Shown: positions 55,479 to 64,000 of the stretch, piece after piece | Numbering within the stretch: position 1 is the first letter of the stretch | Layout: every line of letters starts with the position of its first letter | NCBI GenBank assembly: GCA_001247695.2 | Contig: LGRX02027133.1 | Location: forward strand, 1 to 64,000 | Reading direction: 5' to 3' | Length of the DNA: 64,000 bases | DNA from: Cymbomonas tetramitiformis | Lineage: Eukaryota; Chlorophyta; Pyramimonadophyceae; Pyramimonadales; Pyramimonadaceae | Notes under the pieces: model-generated | Database searches by the model: none | Told to the model about the DNA's origin: nothing | Seen by the model: the letters and a program-made list of their open reading frames with translations, nothing else | Made by a program: the position numbers and the translations under genes

Positions 55479-56940
55479 GTGCTAGTCGGCGAGCTGGTAG
55501 GGGGAGCTGTGGGTGAAGAGGTGGTCGGCGTGGCAGTGGGCGATGCTGTGGGAGGAGCTGAGGGTGAACTTGTGGGGAGTCTGGTTGGTGAGGCAGTTGG
55601 TGAGCCAGTGGGCCCGCCGGTGGGCGTCACTGACGGTGTGGCAGTTGGTGTGACTGTCGGAGATGTTGTGGGCGAAACAGTGGGGCCTAAGGTGGGGCCC
55701 ATGGTGGGCGACGTGGTAGGTGGCATGGTGGGAGCCATGGTGGGCACCACGGTCGGCGACGCTGTAGGCGGAACGGTGGGAGCCATGGTGGGCGACACGG
55801 TGGGCGACGCGGTAGGCTGCATGGTGGGCGTGGCAGTGGGTGTTGTGGACGGTGATGCAGTAGGCTGTGCCGTGGGAGACATGGTGGGCGGTACAGAGGG
55901 GGCTGCAGTGGGTGTTCCAGTGGGTGGCGTGGTGGGGCTTGGGGTGGGAAAATTCGTGAACGGGGGGGGTGAAGGAGGAGGCGGAGGACGAGGAGGGGGA
56001 CTAGGAGGAGGGGGGGGATGGACGGTATTGACAGTTGCGTTGATGTGTGAGATCGGGACACCGCTTGCGGATGTGAAGACTGCGACACCTTCAAGCAAAG
56101 TGGTGCCTACACTAAACCCGCACATGGTGATCGCACAGCTGGTGGCGTCTGAGCACATGGTGGCGGTGGTCCAGCTCCAGCTCAGCGACTGTGTGCCAGC
56201 TGGTATGCTCAAAGAGCTTAGGGACAAGGTGGACATCGTTGAGGGTAGGCCGGTGACGATGATGCACGTAGTGCCGGTAGATCCCGTCCAGTACACCAGC
56301 ATCGCATCGCGGGGGCCGGCATGGGTGAGAGTGATGATTGGCGGGGGTGGGCTTGGAGGAGGCGGGGGAGCCCTAGTCGGGCTGCGCGATGGCGATGTGG
56401 TGGGGGCAGCCGTCGGGGACAAGGTGGTGGGGTGGGTGGTAGAAGGGGCGCTTGTGGGAGGCGTTGTGATGGGGGAACTGGTAGTTGGGTGCACGGACGA
56501 GGGAGCTGCTGTCGAGGGTGAGACGGTCGGCACCGGAGTAGGCGCACCGGTCGCCGGACTTCGAGTTGGGGTTACGCTTGGACTTGAAGTAGGTTGATGG
56601 CTAGGGGTAAGGGTGCTCGGGGTAACAGTGGGCTGGGCCGTCGGAGATACGGTGGTTGGAGACACGGTGGTTGGAGATACGGTGGTTGGAGACACGGTGG
56701 TTGGATACGGTGGTTGGAGACACGGTGGTTGGAGATACGGTGGTTGGAGATGGTTGGTGGTTGGTGCGGTGGTTGAGACACGGTGGTTGGATGGACACGG
56801 TGGTTGGAGACGGTGGTTGGAGACACGGTGGTTGGAGACACGGTGGTTGGAGACACGGTGGTTGGAGACACGGTGGTTGGCGACACGGTGGTTGGAGACA
56901 CTGCGGTGCCGCTCACCCCTCTCCATCTCAATCCCACTAT
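55479..56940 (-). CDS. Thr/Pro-rich stalk with one folded insert, host locus
   Basis: A long minus-strand frame made of PTxxPT-type repeats (SPTMAPTVPPTASPTVVPTM and similar) and PPPPSPPP runs encloses one globular segment (about 56040-56320: IITLTHAGPRDAMLVYWTG, then CSDATSCAITMCGFSVG). Such sequences are typical of hydroxyproline-rich extracellular glycoproteins of green algae. No credible start or signal peptide is visible, so the N-terminus is missing or lies upstream of the copia remnant. Confidence 0.5.
56640..56905. repeat. Minisatellite of GACACGGTGGTTGGA units
   Basis: About fifteen units of 13-16 bp, GAGACACGGTGGTTGGA, encode VSPTTVSPTT on the minus strand at the edge of the Thr/Pro-rich region, with unit-length changes that shift frame. 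Confidence 0.85.
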
Positions 56941-57549
56941 TGGGCAATTGCAGGATGCCTGCGGGGACCTCCCATCTCGCTCTCTTCCCCAAGGGAGGCG
57001 TGATGCGAAAACGAATGAGACGATTGCAAGAGAGCAGGCAGAATCGAGATAGAGAGTAGCCGATAATTATGCGGGTAGGAATAAGCTGATCTAATATAGG
57101 ATACACTTATCTTATAAACACAATTGCACTGCTGATAACTCATCACACTGATATCATTCAAACCATAACAACGGAATGGCGGCAGCTTTCATATCTGCTG
57201 CCTTTATTGTTCTGTGTTCCCGCCAGATATCTACGGGTTGCTACGAGTACATACTCTAGTCACTACAGTCGACAGTGACACAGTCGACTGTTCAGTCATA
57301 GGATCCATGACCACGGCCGGCAGACTCTGCCGTGCCCGTGGAATGCATTTGTGTGTACTATATCAGTGTTAGGTTGTAGCACAGTATGACAGATGATAAT
57401 ACAGAATGACAGATGACTACAGGTCAGGTTTTCCTACTCCTCCGTGCTTCGGAAAAAGCGAAGTACAATCTGACGAAGCACCAGAAACCTGTCAGTCGGC
57501 ATGGACTTCGTGAAGAAGTCAGCCAGATTCTCTGCTGATGGCACCTTCA

Positions 57550-59719
57550 CTATCCAGGAGATACAGCCCAGCTCAGCCACCTAGCGGTCCCGCACTGCAA
57601 TGTGCCAAGAAGCACTGTTATTGAGAGCGCTCTCCGCCTGGATGACGGATGCATGGTTGTCCCCGTGCAGCACCACCCGGAGCTACACTGAGGCAAACTC
57701 TCAAAGCAGATTGACCACGTGCTCGATGTCCCGAGCCGTCTCTGAGAGTGCAACCAGCTCGCCGTCCGCGGTGCTCACAGCAACGGTCTTCTGCAGCTTG
57801 GATGAGTAAATGACGGTGCTGCCGTTGAGCCTCACCAGCGAGCCCGTCACAGACCGGCGCGTAACTTTGTCCGCTGCATGATCAGCGTCCGAATAGGCCG
57901 AGACGACGAGCTCAGCAGTGTGAGACGCCGGTGAGCTGCATTGCCGAGTCAGACAATCGTCACTAGTTCCCTTCAAATACCGGAGCACTCGCAGAAGATG
58001 TTGCAAGTGCGTCGCACCGTGACAATGCGAGAACCGCGCCAGATAGCAAACCGCCGTCAAGATGTCCGGCCGCGTGCAGCGCCCCAGCCACATAAACTCC
58101 GTGGCCAAGTTCGCATAAGGAACGTTAGCCGTAGCATCCTGCGGGTCTGCCAGTGTCAGCGAAAGCTTCGGTTCCATAGGTGATAAGGCAGGATTGCAGT
58201 CCGTCATGCCGAACTTCTCCAGCATACGGCGAATGAGACCATGCTGACTCATACGGCATTCTCTCACCAGGCCTGCGTCACGGAAGGTCATGCGCATACC
58301 CAGAATGTCAGTCAGTACACCTTCGTCCACACTGGGATAGGCGCTGTTGAAGGACGTGAAGAAAGTGTTCTTCCACGCTTCGCTGGACGTCAACACAAGG
58401 AAGTGATCAACATGAATATAGATGAAGACGATGAGCTCGTTCGGTAGGAAGATGTAGAAAAGACACGGGTCGACGTTCGAGACAGCGAGCATAGTATCAT
58501 ACTGCAGCAGCCACCGTTTCAACGTGAAATACCACACTCTCGGAGCCTACTTGAGCCCATACACGCTCTTCGCCAGCCTGCCGAAATGTGTCCCGCGCAC
58601 CATACGGCCGTCCGGTCACCTAACATAAAGAGGAGCTGCGACGTCCATTTCGCTGTACAGAAAGCAGGTCACAACGTCCATAATGAACGCCAGCAGACCC
58701 AGGATAAGACACAGCTGAATCAGAACACACAGCGTGTTGAGCTGCGTGCACGGGGAATACACCTCCTCATAGTTCACACCATGTGATTGCTTGTTGCCGA
58801 AGACAACCCAGCGAGATTTATGCTTAGTAAGTACATTTGCAGCATCGAACTTCGGCTTGTAGATAGCCTTCATTCCAAGTGCTTTCACACCCGCTGGAAG
58901 ACTCTTGACTGGCACGATTGCCTGCTTCACGTCGATGAGCGCGCACTCCTCCTTCTTGTCTGACGCCCGCCACTCCTCCGCGTCCGGCGCATTCACGAGC
59001 TGTGGCCAGTTCCTCGGACTCGTTACACCATTAGGCAAGCACTGCTGCTGAACGGCTGCCAAGGCCACGTGTTGCACCTGGAACCAAATAGAGGTCACGG
59101 CGACGTTCACTGATTTCCCCATGCGCCCACAATGCCGCAGCAGACGCACCTGATAGGGCAGCCTGTGCTCCTCTCGAGCATTGGTGCAAACAAAAGCGCT
59201 CTCCCATTCTGCTCCCGACGTCAGCTGCACCTCTGCAAACGCAAATACAGGATAGAAACGATTGACAGTCTGCTCGCTGAGACACGCCCTGAGTAGCTCG
59301 AGGTTGGTAACACTCTGCTCGAGAAAAAAACTCACCGGTGCCCAAAACGTCGCACGCGTGTCGCCCGAGCGCGACTGAAGTCTCACAACACCTGTGAACT
59401 CGTCAGAGTCGGAGGGCGCGTACGCAGCTATATCAAGAACCAGAGTCGGTGAACCAGTGAACTTCTCGACGTACGGTGCATCCATTTGAACACAGACGAA
59501 TAACGACTGCAGTGGTACGACCACTGAAGGATCCCAGCTGAGCACCAGCTTCCCTCGATCGTTGACACGCTCATCGAACCGTGCCATCCCATATCGTAGA
59601 ACCTTCTTCCTCTCCAGGCAGTAGAGAAGATACGAAGTTGATCGATCGTCGTGGTGTCGCTCGATCAGCCAGTTTAGTGGGCAGGCTCGCGTCAATAAAT
59701 CAAATAACCAAATAACCAA
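57550..59719 (-). pseudogene. Copia reverse transcriptase and RNase H, broken
   Basis: The frame at 59719-58616 carries the RVT_2 start (KPKFDAANVLTKHKSRWVVF, then FIMDVVTCFLYSEMD). After a stop it continues at 58537-57701 with IHVDHFLV where an active enzyme has YVDD, so the second catalytic Asp is lost. RNase H follows (SAYSDADHAADKVTRRSVTG, then SSKLQKTVAVSTADGELVAL). Stops and frame changes make it non-functional. Confidence 0.85.
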
Positions 59720-61082
59720 AGATACGAAGAGTGCTCAAATCCACCTTCTGGTTCAACACGTCCATAGTAGACCTCATACCGAGCTCAGCCTTCACCAAAC
59801 GGTTCAGCAGATACACAGCGTGACGAAACGCCAGTGGCCACATACTTGCAGGGAGACCCGCAGTCATAAGCATGGCCCTGGCCTTGGCCTGCAGAAGTCG
59901 ATTGTACGACTCCACTCGTGCATTGTTCTCTTGGAGATACGGTGCTGTCGTACGCTGAAGGATAACGCGCTGCTTGCAGTACTCGGCCGTCTGAACCGCA
60001 ATAATAGTCGAGTCGTTGTCAGACTGCAGTACCAGCAAGTCCAGGTCGTACACGATCTCCTCCACATCCAAGTCTCCCCCCAGAATTGCTCTGCCAGTAG
60101 TTCGTACTACGTCTCGATAGGCCTGCAGAGCTATGAGATACTGCAGCTTGCGGCCCCAGAAATAAATGCACCCGAGTCCAGAGTAGTCGTCCACGTGTAT
60201 CGTGTATCCACGGGAACCACCCAGCGATATCTGGAACGGGCCACCGTGGTCCATGAAAGTGAGCTGCCCAAGTCGTGTAGATGCCTGTCTCTTCTCCGCC
60301 GTCTTCCTCACGGACTTGGGTACACGTCCCCGGTCCATCGCCTGTGAAGGCCTCGTCACCTTGGACACCTGGCACGACATACATTGCTCAGAGCACTGCG
60401 TCACTTCACTAGCATGCAGTTCCTCAGAGCTCACACCGAAGTCCACACCTTGCATATCCATGACGAGAATGTATCTGTCACAGATGTGTCCAAGTCGTAG
60501 GTGAGCAAGCACTTTTGCATCAACACGTCCCACAGTGAACTGGTCAAGGTAGAACACCGTAACTGGCCACGGCGTGCCCTGCGTCCGGACTCGTCCCGGC
60601 TCCGACTCCGTCACCTCGTCCACACGATAGCACTGGTCTTTAGATGCCGAGAAAATAACAGTGCCCTTCGAGTACGTCTCAAGCTCCTCCAGCTTCTTGG
60701 TCAACCCCCACCAGTCAGCATTAGGCCTGTGCGGGAGCACCAGCAGGAACTTGGTGTGCTCTGGGTCCTTCGGAAAGTCCGTGAAGATTTTCACCAGAAG
60801 TCTCGCAATAAAGGTATCCACGTAGGGCATGTTCGCATAAAAGGCTCGACCCGCCAGCGTGTGATCGAAGACCGAGTCCTCCACTGAGTAGAACTCCGGT
60901 AGGTGCGCATTGTGCTTATCAGCACCCATATCCACAGCGAAAGGACCCTTCTCCGCGTTCCAGCGCTGAAAGTCGGCGAACTTCCAGTTGACAACGTCAC
61001 GGAACACCTTCTTCTGCACCGTAGGACACGCCGTCTCAGCAGCAAAGGACTCCGGTAACATGAAGATTTTTCCGTCCCGCAC
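59700..61082 (-). pseudogene. Copia integrase, single long frame
   Basis: The HHCC zinc domain (HLRLGHICDRY, then CSEQCMSC) is followed by the rve core with the acidic triad in QLTFMDHGGPF, LLVLQSDNDSTI and LQENNARVESYN. The frame of 460 residues is free of stops, but it is cut off from the protease by a stop and from the reverse transcriptase by a frameshift. Confidence 0.85.
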
Positions 61083-61143
61083 CAGTCGTACTCACCAGTT
61101 CACGATCAAGTGGCTGCCCGTACAGTTTATACTTGTCTTCGAG

Positions 61144-61761
61144 TCACACCGCCGACAGAAGATTAAAAGGTGAGTCCGGCACGTACTGCGTCTCCACACT
61201 GAGCATGTCAACCTTGCCAGTTGCATAGTTCCACAAATTGACGAGCACCACACCGGCACCCTTCGACGCCGTCACTTCCCCGGCCATGACCTTGAAGTTC
61301 ACGGCCTCCTCAGCACGAACCGTGCCCCCCTCGAAGAAACACAGGTCGTTGATCACGTTCCGTGTGGCCATAGAGTCGTAGTGAAGCACTCGTTGCTGCA
61401 CAACCTCCACGGTGCTGGCAGCCACAGACGCCTGCTGAGCAAGTTCCCGTTGTAGATCAACTAGGTCACCTTCCGATTGAGCTACTCCGTACACCCACGA
61501 GTCTTGCAACACGTCTCCTGTGTACACACCAAGTTGATCACCGCAGTTCTGCACGGCCAGAAAAGCACACGGTACCTCATCATGCTCCTCCGCCTCCCAG
61601 ATTTCCTCGTCCGTCATTTTGCCAGCCATCGATGACACTGCTGCCGCAACCTTCTCCACTACCTTGTCATTCTTCGACTCCAGGTGACGTTTCTTCCGTT
61701 TAGCATACCGATCTCTACACAGTGCTTTCTTCGCAGAATTCATCTTGATGAACTCCTCCAT
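61144..61761 (-). pseudogene. Copia protease region
   Basis: A basic stretch is followed by the aspartic protease start, VLHYDSMATRNVINDLCFF. The usual DSGAT motif reads DSMAT, so the active-site Gly is replaced. LWNYATGKVDM and the closing SPFNLLSAV match the end of the domain. Confidence 0.75.
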
Positions 61762-61764
61762 CTT

Positions 61765-62193
61765 CTAGGAACACATAAGCCAGCACGACTCTGATGAATG
61801 CCCACCGGAGCATACGGCGCATACTAGGTGCTTGCTGTCATTCACCTTCTTCTCCGCTTCCCGTCGTCGATCACCGAGCAAACCCTTAGCCACTGCCACT
61901 GTGTCGGTATCGTCTGCAGCCGCTACATAGTCTCGCGACGGGTTGCGCTCTTGTATCACGTTGACATAGAAAAATTCACAGTGTTGTTGTAACAAGTCGA
62001 ACGTCGGCTTCGCCTCTCGACCTAGGTCAGCAACCACCGTTGCATACTCATTAGGCAGAGCCAAAACGGCAAACGCCAGCGTCATTACCTCGATTGTTCT
62101 CCTATCCAAACGTTCTCCAACATACGGGCAGATAGACAATTGTAGGTCTGCAAAAGCACTGAGCTGCTTAACTGGATCTGACGTTGAGTTCAC
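61765..62193 (-). pseudogene. Copia gag, C-terminal part with zinc knuckle
   Basis: It resembles UBN2-type gag (VMTLAFAVLALPNEYATVVADL) and ends with a knuckle CAVCSGGHSSESC (C-x2-C-x3-H-x4-C, one residue short of the norm). The N-terminal part is missing. Confidence 0.75.
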
Positions 62194-62210
62194 AGTTAGG
62201 CTCGTTAGAT

Positions 62211-62806
62211 GATTCCTTCATTGACGCCGCCAACTGACCAAATAGCTGGGGTTCCGCACATGCACGCGATTTACGATAGTGAGGATGCGCCGCCTGGGGT
62301 CAGGCGCTAACCATTCAGGGCAAGGGTCTCGAGAGGGATCTACTGTGTGCAGACCGCTATCTGAGGTGCCTCGGCACGACTCCTACCGCGGTCAAGCAGA
62401 GAACAGCCCCTCAACCCGCAAGCGGGGAGAAACCCATCTCCTCCCGGGGGGACACTGGCCGACACGTGAGGACCACGAGTTACGATGTCCTGCGCTGCTT
62501 CACGGCTTGCCTCTTGGAATGGGACCTGACCCGGCTCCTCTTCTTCGGGGGAGCGGCTTCCGGGGGGCAGAGGCGGGGGCGGAGGCGGGGAAAAATAACA
62601 TTTGTTTGCATTCTGGTCTGATGCGATCTTGATCTCATGCATTTTGCTCTACGAATAAATGCAATGCATGCCCTCACCCGCAAGTACTGAACAAGTCCTG
62701 AAGCAACAAGCATGCAAGCGCGCCTGACCGTCAAACCATACCTGACCGTCATAATAGGCTTGACCGCCGTAGCACAGTACCCCTCACGCAGCCTTGCCCT
62801 TAACTA
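62211..62806. other. Non-coding, nothing recognised
   Basis: The frames here are short and Pro- or Arg-rich without a domain. Confidence 0.4.
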
Positions 62807-63403
62807 TTACGGGCACGTGAGTTGCACTGACAATGCTGTGGTCAAGGCCTCACCTGACGTCGGTGGAGCGGATGGTGCAGCGGTCCGTGAATTGAAGTAC
62901 CAAGCAATCTTGTCATCATTGAATGAGGCGGACAGCACGTCGATGTCCCCGTCGCCATCCACGTCTGCTGCATACACTGAATATGCACCATCGGCCAGTG
63001 TGCTGATGACCTGCTGGCTGCCGAAGCCCCCGCTCCCATCGTTTGCATACCATGCGATCTTGTCCTCACCCGCTGAGGCGGACAGCACGTCGATGTCCCC
63101 GTCGCCATCCACGTCCGCTGCATACACTGATAGTGGACCATCGGCCAGTGTGCTGATGACCTGCTGGCTGCCGAAGCCCCCGCTCCCATCGTTTGCATAC
63201 CATGCAATCTTGTCATCATTGAATGAGGCGGACAGCACGTCGATGTCCCCGTCGCCATCCACGTCCGCCGCATACACTGACCTTGCACCATCGGCCAGTG
63301 TGCTGATGACCTGCTGGCTGCCGAAGCCCCCGCTCCCATCGTTTGCATACCAGGCGATCTTGTCATCATCCCTTGACGCGAACAGCACGTCCTTTGTCTT
63401 TGT
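62807..63403 (-). CDS. VCBS/FG-GAP repeat protein fragment
   Basis: The minus-strand frame encodes three full 50-residue repeats plus a partial one. Each has DDKIAWYANDGSGGFG, then QQVISTLADG and VYAADVDGDGDIDVL. DxDxDGDID is the calcium-binding loop of FG-GAP/VCBS beta-propeller repeats of cell-surface and secreted proteins. A propeller needs about seven blades, so most of the gene is missing or lies in other exons. The repeats are nearly identical at the DNA level (150-bp period), which points to recent tandem duplication. It could be the 5' part of the locus to its left, beyond the copia insertion, or a separate gene. Confidence 0.7.
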   Translation of the reverse strand, partial: TKTKDVLFASRDDDKIAWYANDGSGGFGSQQVISTLADGARSVYAADVDGDGDIDVLSASFNDDKIAWYANDGSGGFGSQQVISTLADGPLSVYAADVDGDGDIDVLSASAGEDKIAWYANDGSGGFGSQQVISTLADGAYSVYAADVDGDGDIDVLSASFNDDKIAWYFNSRTAAPSAPPTSGEALTTALSVQLTCP

Positions 63404-64000
63404 CTTTGTATGTTTTAACCGGACACCGTAGTAAACATCGTCGACCCCCTATACCGCTGAAAAGCGGATAGTGGCGTGAGTGCACATCACGGGGGCAAGC
63501 CCAGGTCCAGCAGCCCCAGTCCATCCCCGCACCGCAGGGGGGGCTAGCCCCAGCCGTCGGGGGGTCCTCAGCGACCCGAAGGAGCGCGATTAGCTCGTTC
63601 CCCCGTCATTCAGGCGCTGGTGACGGTACGCTACGGGCCGTTTCGGGACCCCGATACCCTGCTGTGCCACTTTGAACATCGTCGTGCCACCGCCGGGTCG
63701 CGGGGCGCAATGTATGGCACAGCGATCGGCCGCCCCCAGTGGTGCATTGGGTGAGAGCTACCCTCGGGCCATGACGCACCCTCGGACCCTGCCCGCACAC
63801 ACCGCTGGAAACATGTCCTTGTTGCAGTGCACAACCTGCGGAGAGGAATGGTGACATGCAGCAGGGGGCGCGGAGGGAAGGGTGACGCAGAAGGGGACTC
63901 GCAGGACAGGGGACAAGACACCCAAGCCAGAGGCGAGCACTGTTATCACCCTATAGCCGAGGCCAGGGCCGGTCACCCCGGGACGAGGAGGCGCAAAGCA
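63404..64000. other. GC-rich non-coding end of window
   Basis: I see no gene. A small hairpin, CCGCTGAAAAGCGG (about 63447-63460), resembles CCTGCTGAAAAGCGGG at the very start of the window, perhaps parts of one repeat family. Confidence 0.4.

Larger units (their letters stand above)
57420..62210 (-). mobile_element. Decayed Ty1/copia retrotransposon body
   Basis: Reading leftwards it has gag, protease, integrase, reverse transcriptase and RNase H, the copia order, broken by several stops and frameshifts. I could not find a matching pair of LTRs on the two sides. The left flank (57180-57420) with the GTGTGTACTATATCAGTG area is a candidate LTR piece, and the right LTR seems absent. Confidence 0.85.

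Noticed and set aside
55099..56597. Plus-strand Gly/Val-rich frames opposite the Thr/Pro-rich region
   Set aside because: They are shadows of the PTxxPT codons on the minus strand.

Overview
This is nuclear DNA of a eukaryote, most likely a green alga with a large, transposon-rich genome. I infer a prasinophyte such as Cymbomonas or Pyramimonas, but no marker in the window proves it. Real genes are cut by GT-AG introns, the largest host gene combines HYR/DUF5011-type extracellular modules with a polycystin-type channel, and most of the remaining sequence is mobile elements, several nested in one another. There are no bacterial operons, rRNA genes or CRISPR arrays.

Layout. 1-6.5 kb is transposon debris: a hairpin repeat, a 2.5-kb unit with inverted terminal repeats, short tandem repeats and a minus-strand gag-like retroelement. 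6.5-20.7 kb is a decayed piece of a polinton-like virus (PLV): the C-terminal half of a double-jelly-roll major capsid protein with stops and a frameshift, a small fibre-like gene, and a large fibre-like gene with one in-frame stop. The small fibre-like gene is split by an 11,035-bp element (7464-18498) flanked by a 13-bp target-site duplication. That element carries an ORF1-like protein, a Ulp1/C48-type cysteine protease, a PCIF1-like methyltransferase domain, an intact-looking RNase H, a Cys/His knuckle and an R2-type restriction-like endonuclease. It ends in a hairpin plus a (CTTTTT)n tail, yet I see no reverse transcriptase. It is my main candidate for an undescribed system.

20.7-29.4 kb holds repeats, a 35-bp minisatellite and, on the minus strand, the membrane and C-terminal exons of a polycystin-like channel. 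29.4-40.6 kb is one 11.2-kb CACTA/EnSpm-type transposon with near-perfect TIRs and a 3-bp target-site duplication. It has an apparently intact 10-exon transposase gene (minus) and a second, TNPA-like gene (plus). Its non-coding DNA, introns included, is packed with imperfect TTCC-N8-GGAA palindromes that are missing from the exons.

40.6-57 kb returns to the minus-strand host locus: a coiled-coil exon, then Cys-rich and HYR-like exons, a SEA-like region and a Thr/Pro-rich stalk. It is interrupted by a 3.3-kb gag-only LTR retrotransposon with a CCTAC target-site duplication and by a 1.07-kb foldback element. 57.4-62.2 kb is a decayed Ty1/copia polyprotein on the minus strand. 62.8-63.4 kb holds VCBS/FG-GAP repeats on the minus strand.

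How it fits together: the host exons between about 24.5 and 57 kb have one orientation and a consistent domain logic (secreted stalk, HYR modules, then channel). They may be one ~32-kb gene whose introns have taken in the transposons, but I cannot prove that they form one transcript. Every start codon, splice site and domain call was read by eye from the sequence.
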